From contig NZ_KB822622.1 in NCBI RefSeq assembly GCF_000364625.1, positions 1 to 51,287 of the forward strand: DNA of 51,287 bases, given 5' to 3'. The notes beneath the pieces were generated by a model. It made no database searches. It saw only the letters and a program-made list of their open reading frames with translations, and was not told where the DNA came from. The position numbers and the translations under genes were made by a program. Shown piece by piece: positions 36,112 through 45,869 of the stretch. The first letter of the stretch is position 1; every line of letters begins with the position of its first letter. The DNA comes from Pseudomonas thermotolerans DSM 14292 (GTDB lineage Bacteria > Pseudomonadota > Gammaproteobacteria > Pseudomonadales > Pseudomonadaceae).

Positions 36112-36933
36112 ATGATCGCAGCCATGAAGGACACCCCGAGTTTTCTCCAGCGCCTGCTGACTCGCCGGCCCTCCCTGGGCGCGCTGACCGGCGCCGAGTA
36201 CAGCGTCGATCAGTTGGCCGCCGCGGCCGGCACCACGGTGCGCAACGTGCGGGCCTACCAGGACCGCGGCCTGCTGCCTCCGCCGGAACGCCGCGGGCGG
36301 GTCGGTGTGTACAACGAGGGGCATCTGGTGCGTCTGCGCCTGATCGGCCAGCTGCTCGAGCGTGGCTACACCATTGCCAGCATCCGCGAGCTGCTCGACG
36401 CCTGGCAGCAGGGCCAGGGGCTGACCCACGTGCTGGGCCTGGGGGATGCCATCGTCGGGGCCTGGAACCGCGTAGAGCCGACCCGCCTGGAATTCGCCGA
36501 GCTGCAGGCGCTGTTCGGCGAGGAGCTCACCGACGCCAACCTGGATCGCGCCCAGCAGCTGGGCTTGGTGGAGTTCGCCGGCGATGCCTTGCGGGTGCTC
36601 AACCCGCGGGTGTTCGCCGCCGGGGTGGAACTGCACCGCGCCGGCATTCCACTGGCGGCGCTGCTCGAGCTGTTCGCGATGATCCGCGAGACCCTGCGTC
36701 CTGTGGCCGACGGCATCGTCCGGCTGATCGTCCAGCACCTGGTCAACCCGCTGCTCAGCGAGAGTCTGCCGCGGGCGGACGAGTTGCAGCAGCTGAACGA
36801 CCAGCTGCTGCGCCTGCGCCCGCTGGTCGAGCAAGTTGTGGACGTGGAACTGGCGCGCAGTCTGGAACTGTCCGCCAACCGCGAGCTGGGCGAGCGGGTC
36901 GGCAGCCTGCTCGACGGCTTCCTGAAATCCTGA
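36112..36933 (+). CDS. MerR-family transcriptional regulator
   Basis: This protein of about 273 residues has a MerR-type winged helix (EYSVDQLAAAAGTTVRNVRA, YQDRGLLPPPERRGR, LIGQLLERGYTIASIRELL; residues 30-100) and a long helical C-terminal region with no metal-binding Cys cluster. Such regulators bind between a stretched -35/-10. Start is uncertain: the ATG at 36112 or the one at 36124 (MKDTPSFLQ) both lack a clear Shine-Dalgarno. It ends 1 nt from the converging diguanylate cyclase gene. Confidence 0.82.
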   Translation: MIAAMKDTPSFLQRLLTRRPSLGALTGAEYSVDQLAAAAGTTVRNVRAYQDRGLLPPPERRGRVGVYNEGHLVRLRLIGQLLERGYTIASIRELLDAWQQGQGLTHVLGLGDAIVGAWNRVEPTRLEFAELQALFGEELTDANLDRAQQLGLVEFAGDALRVLNPRVFAAGVELHRAGIPLAALLELFAMIRETLRPVADGIVRLIVQHLVNPLLSESLPRADELQQLNDQLLRLRPLVEQVVDVELARSLELSANRELGERVGSLLDGFLKS

Positions 36934-36934
36934 G

Positions 36935-38125
<1,191 letters not shown>

Positions 38126-38207
38126 GGGCACGACTCCGTGCAGATACCGCGACGATGTGGCGATGGTTGCATCCCTGATGCCAACACCGCCTTCCATGCA
38201 ACGGATG

Positions 38208-39458
38208 CTAGCGTAATACCATCACCGTGAGTCCCGCCAGCAGTCCGCCGGCGATGAAGGGCAGGGTGCGCAGCAGCAGGCCGCGGCCGCCGACCAGGGC
38301 GATCAGCAGCGCCTTCACCAGACTGTTGCTGAGCACCGCGAGGAATATCCCCAGGGTGGCCACCGGCGCGGCCAGCTCGCCCTGGGCGCCGCGCGCCAGG
38401 GACAGGGTGATGGCGTCCACGTCGCTGAGTCCGGAGAGCAGTGCCACCAGGTAGACGCCGGCGTCGCCCAGATGGCGGCGGGCCGCCTCGACCAGGAAGA
38501 GGATCAGGGTGAGCAGCAGGGCGAAGCGCAGTGCCGGGCCCAGCTCGAAGGGGTTCTTCAGCGGCGCCTCGGCGTCTGGCGCCGGCGCGGCACGGGCGCG
38601 CCGCCAGTGGAGCAGGGCGCCGGCGGCGTAGACCAGGGTGGCGGTGCCCAGTGGCCAGGCCAGGGCGCCGAGCAGCGCCGGGTTGACCACCCCCACCTCG
38701 AGCAGCACGCGGGGGAACATCAGCGCCGAGGTGGCCAGCAGGCCGGCCGCCAGCAGCGGCTGCAGGCCGTGCTGCTCGCGCAGGCGGGCGAGGGTCAGGG
38801 TCATCGCCGTGGAGGAGACGATACCGCCGAGCAGCGCGGTGATCAGCAGACCATGGTGGGTGCCGACCAGGCGGATGGCCATGTAGGCGGCGAAGCCCAG
38901 CCCGGCGATCAGCACCACCATCCACCAGGTGACGTAGGGGTTGAACACCTGCCAGGGGCCGTAGCCCTGATTCGGCAGGGCCGGCAGCAGCACCACCGAG
39001 ATGAACAGCAGCTTGAGCGCGCCGGAGATCTCCGCACCGCTCAGGCGGGCCAGGCTGCGATGCAGGAATTCCTTGAGACTAAGCAGCAGGGCCACTACCA
39101 CGGCGCCGGCGGCGGCCAGGCTGGTGTGCTCGCCGATCGCCAGGCTGCCGAGCAGGAAGGTGGTCAGCAGGGCCAGCTCGCTAGTGATTCCCGGGTCGCC
39201 TTCGCGGCGCAGCTCGCTGAGGTAGGAAGCCACCACCAGCAGGGCCAGGCCGGCGAAGATTGCCGCCCAGACGACGATGCCATGGAGGCTGGCGAGCAGG
39301 GTAGCGAGGGCGCCGAGCAGGGCGGTGAGGCCGAAGGAGCGGATCCCGGCGACCAGCCGCTCGGCGCTGTCGCGCTCGCGCCAGCCACGCTCGGCGCCGA
39401 TCAGCAGGCCGGCGGCCAGGGCAGTGGCGAAGTCGAGCAGCAGGTCTTCGGCGTGCAT
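38208..39458 (-). CDS. MgtC/SapB family membrane protein with DUF4010
   Basis: This 416-residue, very hydrophobic protein has an N-terminal MgtC-like part (FATALAAGLLIGAERGWRER, VAGIRSFGLTALLGALATLL) followed by a DUF4010-type membrane region (SGLSDVDAITLSLARGAQGE, LAVLSNSLVKALLIALVGGR). This two-part architecture is common in Pseudomonas; its function is unclear, possibly ion or stress related. AAGGA lies upstream of the ATG at 39458. Confidence 0.82.
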   Translation of the reverse strand: MHAEDLLLDFATALAAGLLIGAERGWRERDSAERLVAGIRSFGLTALLGALATLLASLHGIVVWAAIFAGLALLVVASYLSELRREGDPGITSELALLTTFLLGSLAIGEHTSLAAAGAVVVALLLSLKEFLHRSLARLSGAEISGALKLLFISVVLLPALPNQGYGPWQVFNPYVTWWMVVLIAGLGFAAYMAIRLVGTHHGLLITALLGGIVSSTAMTLTLARLREQHGLQPLLAAGLLATSALMFPRVLLEVGVVNPALLGALAWPLGTATLVYAAGALLHWRRARAAPAPDAEAPLKNPFELGPALRFALLLTLILFLVEAARRHLGDAGVYLVALLSGLSDVDAITLSLARGAQGELAAPVATLGIFLAVLSNSLVKALLIALVGGRGLLLRTLPFIAGGLLAGLTVMVLR

Positions 39459-39549
39459 GGCGGCGTCCTTGGCGAATGAGGCAGGGCGCAAGCATCCCGA
39501 CTCGCGCCGCGCGCCGCAAGTCCCTTGGCGAGGGGCGGCGTCTCCCGGC

Positions 39550-42500
39550 TCAGCGCAGGGGCAGGTGACGGCTGAGCAGGGCGCGCAGGGCGGCCGGCTT
39601 GACCGGCTTGGCCAGGTAGTCGAGGCCGGCGGAGTGCACCTGGGCGATCAGCTCGGGGCGTCCATCGGCGCTGATCACCACGCCGGGCAGAGGCTCGCCG
39701 AGGCGCGCGCGTAGCCAGGCCATCAGCTCGGTGCCGGTCTCGCCCTCGTCCAGGTGGTAGTCCACCAGGGCCACCTGCGGGCGTACGTCCTCGGCCAGCA
39801 GGTGCTCGCACTCCAGGCGGTTGCGCGCCGTCCACACCTGGCAGCCCCAGCGCGACAGCAGGCTGTGCATGCCGGTGAGGATGCTGTCCTCGTTGTCGAT
39901 GCACAGCACCTGGGTGCCGCTCAGCGGCGAGCCGTTAACCTCCTTGAGGCCATTGATCGGCTTGGGAGCCTGCGTCGGGGTCCGGGCCAGCGGCACCTGG
40001 ACGCTGAACACGCTGCCCTTGCCCGGCCAGGAGCGCACCTCCAGCGGGTGGCCGAGCACCCGGCAGAGGCCGTCGGCGATCGCCAGGCCGAGGCCCAGGC
40101 CCTTCTCGGCACGGGTCTGGTGGCTGTCCAGGCGCTTGAACTCCTCGAATATCTCCTTGCGCTTGTCCTCGGGGATCCCCGGGCCGCGGTCCCAGACCTC
40201 CAGGCGCAGGCCGCCGGGCACCCTTCGCACGCCGAGCAGTACGTCGCCCTGGGCGTAGCGGAAGGCGTTGGTCAGGAAGTTCTGCAGGATGCGCCGCAGC
40301 AGCTTGATGTCGCTGTCCACCCGCAGGCGGCTGCCGCGCAGGCGGAAGCGCGCGCCGCGTTCCTGGGCGATGGCGCGGAACTCGGCGCCGATGGCGTCGA
40401 ACAGCTCGTTGAGCGGGAAGGCGGTGCGTTCCGGAGTGATCCGCCCGCTCTCCAGGCGCGAGATGTCCAGTAGGTCGCTGATCAGGTCTTCGGCCGAGCG
40501 CAGCGAGCTGTCCAGGTGCTGGACCAGTTCACGGGCCTCCGGCGGCAGCGACTCGGATTGGTGGGCGAGGGCCGCGGAGAACAGCCGGGCGGCGTTCAGC
40601 GGTTGCATCAGGTCGTGGCTGACCGCGGCGAGGAAGCGGGTTTTGGAGGCGTTGGCGGCCTCGGCCACGGCCTTGGCTTGGCTGAGCTGCTGGTTCAGCT
40701 CGGAGAGCTCGCGGGTGCGCTCCTCGACGCGCTGCTCGAGGCCCTCGTTGGCTTCCTTGAGGGCATGCTCGGCTTCGCGGAACGCGGTGATGTCGGTGAA
40801 ACTCATCACGAAGCCGCCGCCGGGCATGGGGTTGCCGATCAGCTCGATGACCCGGCCGTTGGGGAACATCCGCTCGGAGGTGTGCGCGGTGCCCTGGCGC
40901 ATCCAGTACAGGCGTTTCTCCACGTGCTGTTCCACGTCGCCCGGGCCGCACAGGCCGCGCTGGGCGTTGTAGCGGATGATGTCGGCGATCGGCCGGCCGA
41001 TGCTGATCAGCCCCTCCGGGTACTCGAACAGCTCCAGGTAACGGCGGTTCCAGGCCACCAGGCGGAGGTTCTGGTCGACCACGCTGATGCCCTGGGTGAT
41101 GTTCTCGATGGCCCCCTGCAGCAGCGCGCGGTTGAACTGCAGCACCTCGGAGGCCTCGTCGACGATGCGCACCACGTCCTCGACCTGCATCTCGCGGCCC
41201 TCGATGGCCGCCTTCACCACCGCGCGGGCCGAGGAGGCGCCGAGCACCCCGGCGAGCAGGCGTTCGGTGTGGGCGATCCATTCGCTGTTGGCCGGCTGGC
41301 TGGGGTTGAAGCTCAGCCCCAGGCGATAGGCGAAGCGGGTGAAGCTCTGCCGCGCGCGCTCCTCGCCGACGAAGCGGCTGGCCAGCACCAGCAGGTCGTC
41401 CACCTGGACCGCCAGCAGGCTGCGGCCGCTCGGCTTGTGGCCGAGGTCCTGGCTGATGAAGCGCCCGGCCTGCCAGTGCTCGGAGACCCGGGTGCGGGAG
41501 AAGTAGGAGACCCAGAGGAACAGCAGGAAGTTGCAGCTCAGCGACAGCACGATGCCGCGCACCAGCGGCTCCACCTCGAGGCCTATGGGGTGGTAGAGGA
41601 GGGTCTCGAGGAACGGGAAGTGGTCCAGCGGCCAGCCCAGGCCGCGGGCCAGGATCGGCGTCACCAGGGTGTAGAACCACACCAGGGAGCCGGCGGTCAG
41701 CCCGGCGAACACCCCGCGGCGGTTGGCCTGCTTCCACATCAGGGCGCCGAACATCGCCGGGGCCAACTGGGCCACCGCGGCGAAGGAGATCTGCCCGATG
41801 GTCGCCAGGCTGGCGGTGTCGCCGAGCAGGCGGTAGCAGACGTAGGCGCAGAGCAGGATCAGCACGATGCTCACCCGCCGCGCGGTGAGCATCCAGTGGC
41901 GGAACAGCTCGAAGGGGCGTTCGGCGCTCTTGCGGCGCAGCAGCCAGGGCAGCAGCATGTCGTTGGAGATCATGGTGGACAGCGCCACCGACTCGACGAT
42001 CACCATGCCGGTGGCCGCCGAGGCGCCGCCGATGAAGGCCAGCAGGGCCAGGGTGGGATGCGCCTCGGAGAGCGGCAGGCTGATCACGAAGGAGTCCGGC
42101 ATCACCCCGCCGGGCAGCAGCATCTGTCCGGCCAGGGCGATGGGCACCACGAACAGCAGGGCGAGCGCCAGGTAGGCGGGGAACACCCAGCGGGCCAGGC
42201 GTAGGTCGCGCGGCTCGATGTTCTCCACCACGGTGACGTGGAACTGCCGCGGCAGGCAGATGATCGCCATCATCGCCAGGCCGGTGTGCACCAGCATCGC
42301 CGGCCAGTTCACCGTCTCCTGCCAGAAGTCCGCCAGCGCCGGCGTGCTGCGTGCCTGCTCGAAGAGGTCGGCGAAGCCGCCGAACAGCCCGAAGGTGACG
42401 TAGGCGCCCACCGCCAGGAAGGCCAGCAGCTTGACCAGCGATTCGAAGGCGATGGCCAGCACCATGCCGCGGTGGTGCTCGGTGACGTCCAGGTTGCGGG

Positions 42501-43032
42501 TGCCGAACAGGATGGTGAACAGCGCCAGGATCAGCGAGACGATCAGCGCGGTGTCCTGGGCGCGGGTGCCGGCGGATTCGGCGCCGGCGCCGGTGAGGAT
42601 GTTGACGCCGAGGACGATGCCCTTCAGCTGCAGGGCGATGTAGGGCAGTACGCCGACCAGGCAGATCAGGGTGACCACCACCGCCAGGGTCTGCGACTTG
42701 CCGTAGCGGGCGGCGATGAAGTCGGCGATCGAGGTGATGTTCTCCTGCTTGCTGATCATCACCATCTTCTGCAGCACCCAGGGCATGCACAGCAGCAGGA
42801 TCACCGGCCCCAGGTAGATGGGCAGGAATGACCACAGCTCGCCGGCGGCCTGACCCACCGCGCCGAAGAAGGTCCAACTGGTGCAGTACACCGCCAGGGA
42901 CAGGCTGTACACGCCCGCGCGCACCGACGCCGGCAGGGGCGCGCGGCGGCGGTCGCCGTAGAAGGCGATGGCGAAGAGGATGGCCATGTAGCAGAAGGCG
43001 ACCGTGGCGATCAGCCCACCGGACAACGACAT
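39550..43032 (-). CDS. Hybrid sensor histidine kinase with sodium/solute symporter-like N-terminus
   Basis: This 1160-residue protein has a 12-13 helix SSS/PutP-like module (about residues 5-510, with CTSWTFFGAVGQAAGELWSF). A PAS region follows (about 640-760: VVDQNLRLVAWNRRYLELFE), then a coiled coil, HisKA (AVSHDLMQPLNAARLFSAAL), HATPase (VWDRGPGIPEDKRKEIFEEF, GLGLGLAIADGL) and a C-terminal receiver whose acceptor Asp lies in VALVDYHLDEGETG. This is the CbrA-like class of transporter-fused kinases; from memory the length and neighbours match P. aeruginosa PA3271. The kinase and receiver key residues are present. The signal it senses is unknown. Confidence 0.9.
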   Translation of the reverse strand: MSLSGGLIATVAFCYMAILFAIAFYGDRRRAPLPASVRAGVYSLSLAVYCTSWTFFGAVGQAAGELWSFLPIYLGPVILLLCMPWVLQKMVMISKQENITSIADFIAARYGKSQTLAVVVTLICLVGVLPYIALQLKGIVLGVNILTGAGAESAGTRAQDTALIVSLILALFTILFGTRNLDVTEHHRGMVLAIAFESLVKLLAFLAVGAYVTFGLFGGFADLFEQARSTPALADFWQETVNWPAMLVHTGLAMMAIICLPRQFHVTVVENIEPRDLRLARWVFPAYLALALLFVVPIALAGQMLLPGGVMPDSFVISLPLSEAHPTLALLAFIGGASAATGMVIVESVALSTMISNDMLLPWLLRRKSAERPFELFRHWMLTARRVSIVLILLCAYVCYRLLGDTASLATIGQISFAAVAQLAPAMFGALMWKQANRRGVFAGLTAGSLVWFYTLVTPILARGLGWPLDHFPFLETLLYHPIGLEVEPLVRGIVLSLSCNFLLFLWVSYFSRTRVSEHWQAGRFISQDLGHKPSGRSLLAVQVDDLLVLASRFVGEERARQSFTRFAYRLGLSFNPSQPANSEWIAHTERLLAGVLGASSARAVVKAAIEGREMQVEDVVRIVDEASEVLQFNRALLQGAIENITQGISVVDQNLRLVAWNRRYLELFEYPEGLISIGRPIADIIRYNAQRGLCGPGDVEQHVEKRLYWMRQGTAHTSERMFPNGRVIELIGNPMPGGGFVMSFTDITAFREAEHALKEANEGLEQRVEERTRELSELNQQLSQAKAVAEAANASKTRFLAAVSHDLMQPLNAARLFSAALAHQSESLPPEARELVQHLDSSLRSAEDLISDLLDISRLESGRITPERTAFPLNELFDAIGAEFRAIAQERGARFRLRGSRLRVDSDIKLLRRILQNFLTNAFRYAQGDVLLGVRRVPGGLRLEVWDRGPGIPEDKRKEIFEEFKRLDSHQTRAEKGLGLGLAIADGLCRVLGHPLEVRSWPGKGSVFSVQVPLARTPTQAPKPINGLKEVNGSPLSGTQVLCIDNEDSILTGMHSLLSRWGCQVWTARNRLECEHLLAEDVRPQVALVDYHLDEGETGTELMAWLRARLGEPLPGVVISADGRPELIAQVHSAGLDYLAKPVKPAALRALLSRHLPLR

Positions 43033-43238
43033 GTCGAACTCCACAAGGAAACCGCGAAAGCCCCGAACGGGGGCACCTTTCAGTGTCGCACCAAAGTACA
43101 ATCGCGTCAGTCGGACCAAGGTCGCAGGTGGCGCATTCCCTGCCGGGAAGCGGCGCTGCCCGGCCGTGGAACGACGCCGCCACCGCCGGCGTCAAATGGC
43201 TGGATCCGCCAGCCGCCGTGTCATCGAGGACGTACTTC

Positions 43239-43814
43239 ATGTTCAAGCCGCATCCGGTCGCGCTGCAGCGTGGCGCGCTGCGCCTGGAGCCCATGCTCGA
43301 AACGGACATTCCCGAACTGGTCGGTCTGGCCGAGGCCAACCGCGCCGAGCTCGTCTACATGAGCGGTCCGCTGCGTCCGGACTGGTACCGCCAGGCCCTG
43401 GGCGAACAGCGCGAGGGCCGTGCCCTGCCGTTCACCATCCGCCTCGGTGAGCAGGTGGTCGGTACCACCCGCTACTTCGACTTCCTTACCACGCTGCCCG
43501 CCGCGGAGATCGGCTCCACCTGGCTGGACCGCGCCCAGCACGGCACCGGGCTGAACGCCAGCATCAAGTACCTGATGCTGCGCCACGCCTTCGAGCACTG
43601 GGGGATGGTCCGCGTGCAGCTGAAGACCGCGCTCAGCAACCTGCGCTCGCAGCGTGCCATCGAGCGCCTCGGCGCACAGCGCGAGGGCGTGCTGCGCAAC
43701 CACCGGCGGCTGGCCGACGGGCGCCTCGACGACACCGTGCTGTACAGCATCACCGACCGCGACTGGCCGCAGGTCAAGGCCGCGCTGGAGGCGCGCTTCG
43801 GCGCGAGTGCCTGA
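43239..43814 (+). CDS. GNAT-family N-acetyltransferase (RimJ/RimL-like)
   Basis: This 191-residue protein has LRLEPMLETDIPELVGLAEA, VVGTTRYFDFLTTLPAAEIG, LDRAQHGTGLNASIKYLMLR (acetyl-CoA loop region), and RSQRAIERLGAQREGVLRNH, the typical C-terminal signature of RimJ/RimL-type acetyltransferases. GAGGA precedes the ATG at 43239. It is divergent from the hybrid kinase and followed 3 nt later by the AraC gene. Target unknown. Confidence 0.85.
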   Translation: MFKPHPVALQRGALRLEPMLETDIPELVGLAEANRAELVYMSGPLRPDWYRQALGEQREGRALPFTIRLGEQVVGTTRYFDFLTTLPAAEIGSTWLDRAQHGTGLNASIKYLMLRHAFEHWGMVRVQLKTALSNLRSQRAIERLGAQREGVLRNHRRLADGRLDDTVLYSITDRDWPQVKAALEARFGASA

Positions 43815-43817
43815 TCC

Positions 43818-44654
43818 GTGCCTGCCGGCGATGTCCGCGAGTATGCCCGCTTCCACGCCCCCGCCGACCTGGGTGGCCTGGAGCTGCTCTCGGCGCGCTA
43901 CATCGAGCATCGCTTCGCGCCCCATGTTCACGACAGCTACGTGATCGCCCTGGTGGAGGCCGGGGTGGAGCGCTACCGCTACCGCGGCGCCGAGCACCTG
44001 GTGCCGGCCGGCAGCTTCGCGCTGCTCAACCCCGACGAGGTGCACACCGGCTCCAAGGGCAGCGAGCAGGGCTGGCGCTACCGGGTGTTCTACCCGGAGA
44101 CCGCCCTGGTGGAGGCGCTGCTCGGCGAGCTGGAACTGCCGTTGCGCGGCCTGCCGATGTTCCGCGGCAGCGTGTACGCCGATCCCGACCTGGTGGCCGC
44201 CCTCGGTCGCCTGCACCGCCTGCTGGAGGATCCGCGGGCCAGCGCCCTGCAGCGCCAGACGCTGTGGCGCGAGGTGATGCTCGAGCTGCTGTGCCGCCAC
44301 GCCGATCTGCCCGAGCCGCGCCGCCCCGGCCAGGAACCCCGTGCGGTGACTCGCGCCCGCGAGCTGCTGGCCAGCCGCCTGGAGACGCCGCCGTCGCTGG
44401 AGGAACTGGCCGCCGCGGTAAACCTCTCGCCCTTCCACTTCGCCCGGGTGTTCCGCGCCGCCACCGGCCTGCCGCCCCACGCCTGGGTCAAGCAGCGCCG
44501 CCTGGAACAGGCACGCGCCCTGCTCAGGGCCGGCTGCCTGCCGGTGGAGGTGGCCAGCCGCCTCGGCTTCGCCGACCAGAGCCACCTGGCCCGGCAGTTC
44601 AAGCAGGCCTACGGGGTGGCGCCGGGGGAATACCGCCGGGCTTGCGTGCGCTAG
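43818..44654 (+). CDS. AraC-family transcriptional regulator
   Basis: This 278-residue protein has an N-terminal cupin sensor (APHVHDSYVIALVEAGVERY, FALLNPDEVHTG) and a C-terminal double helix-turn-helix (LEELAAAVNLSPFHFARVFR, VASRLGFADQSHLARQFKQA, YGVAPGEYRR). The start is a GTG at 43818, 3 nt after the GNAT stop. The adjacent azlCD genes, 82 nt downstream on the same strand, are a likely target by analogy with similar AraC-azlCD arrangements. Confidence 0.88.
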   Translation: MPAGDVREYARFHAPADLGGLELLSARYIEHRFAPHVHDSYVIALVEAGVERYRYRGAEHLVPAGSFALLNPDEVHTGSKGSEQGWRYRVFYPETALVEALLGELELPLRGLPMFRGSVYADPDLVAALGRLHRLLEDPRASALQRQTLWREVMLELLCRHADLPEPRRPGQEPRAVTRARELLASRLETPPSLEELAAAVNLSPFHFARVFRAATGLPPHAWVKQRRLEQARALLRAGCLPVEVASRLGFADQSHLARQFKQAYGVAPGEYRRACVR

Positions 44655-44736
44655 GGGCGGCCCGCCGCAACAGCGCAAGATCGTTCAAGACTTCCCTGAG
44701 CCCCGGCAGTAGCCTCCCAGCCTTCAAGGAGGTTGC

Positions 44737-45450
44737 ATGACCCGTAGACACGAATTCCTGCAAGGCGCCCGCGACATCCTGCCGCTGATCGTCGGGGCGA
44801 TTCCCTTCGGCATCATCTTCGGCAGCCTGGCGGCCAGCTACGGCCTGAGCCTGGGCCAGGCGCTGGGCATGTCGCTGCTGGTGTTCGCCGGCTCCGCGCA
44901 GTTCATCGGCGTCAGCCTGATCGGTGGCGGCGCCGGCGCGGCGGTGGTGCTGCTCACCACCCTGGTGGTCAACCTGCGCCATGCCCTTTACAGCGCCACC
45001 CTGCAGCCCTTCGTGCGCCACCTGCCGAAGCGCTGGCGGGTGCCCCTGGCGTTCTGGCTGACCGACGAGGCTTTCGCCGTGGTCCAGCACCGCTACGCCG
45101 AGCGCGATGCCTCGCCTCACAAGCACTGGTACTTCTGCGGCGCGGCACTGACCATGTACCTCAACTGGCAGCTGTGCACCCTGGTCGGCGTGCTGTTCGG
45201 CCAGGCAGTGCCCAACCTGGCCGCCTGGGGCCTGGACTTCGCCATGCTGGCCACCTTCATCGGCATCGTGGTGCCCATGCTCAGGAACCGCCCGCAAGTC
45301 GCCGCGGCCCTGGTGGCCGGCGTGGCGGCGCTGCTCTGCCATGGCCTGCCCTACAAGCTCGGGCTGATGGTCGCCGCGCTGGCCGGCATCGCCGTGGGCA
45401 TCGTCCTGGAGCGCCACTTGGCCTGGAAGCTGGAAGAGGAGGGCGCCTGA
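44737..45450 (+). CDS. azlC: Branched-chain amino acid exporter large subunit AzlC
   Basis: This 237-residue membrane protein starts [17 protein letters not shown] and contains the family hallmark [14 protein letters not shown] and [14 protein letters not shown]. With AzlD it forms an exporter for branched-chain amino acids or related compounds. AAGGAGG (44727-44733) precedes the ATG. Its TGA overlaps the AzlD ATG. Confidence 0.9.
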   Translation: MTRRHEFLQGARDILPLIVGAIPFGIIFGSLAASYGLSLGQALGMSLLVFAGSAQFIGVSLIGGGAGAAVVLLTTLVVNLRHALYSATLQPFVRHLPKRWRVPLAFWLTDEAFAVVQHRYAERDASPHKHWYFCGAALTMYLNWQLCTLVGVLFGQAVPNLAAWGLDFAMLATFIGIVVPMLRNRPQVAAALVAGVAALLCHGLPYKLGLMVAALAGIAVGIVLERHLAWKLEEEGA

Positions 45451-45779
45451 TGCACATCTGGCTGCTGATCCTCGGCATGGCGGCGATCACCTTCGCCATC
45501 CGCTACAGCCTGTTCGCCTGGCCGGAGCTGCGCTTCCCGCCGCTGGTGCGCCAGGGCCTGCACTACGTGCCCACCGCGGTGCTCACCGCCATCGTGGTGC
45601 CCGGCATGCTGCTGCCCGACGGCGAGCATCTGGCCCTGTCCGCGGATAACGCCTACCTGCTGGCCGGCCTGGCGACCATCCTGATCGCCGCGCTGACCCG
45701 CCACCTGTTGGCCACCATCCTCGGCGGTCTGCTGAGCTTCTTCCTGCTGCGCTGGGCGCTCGGTCAGCTGCCGCTGTGA
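45450..45779 (+). CDS. azlD: Branched-chain amino acid exporter small subunit AzlD
   Basis: This 109-residue membrane protein has about three to four helices, with AAITFAIRYSLFAW and VPTAVLTAIVVPGML, as in AzlD. Its start shares a base with the AzlC stop (TGATG), coupling their translation. Confidence 0.88.
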   Translation: MHIWLLILGMAAITFAIRYSLFAWPELRFPPLVRQGLHYVPTAVLTAIVVPGMLLPDGEHLALSADNAYLLAGLATILIAALTRHLLATILGGLLSFFLLRWALGQLPL

Positions 45780-45869
45780 CGGGTATTGCGAGCCGGGCTG
45801 TGGCCTGGAGGCCGGCTGCTGCAGTCCAATAGCGGACGGCCAGATCGGCCCCACACAGGTACAAGGGAC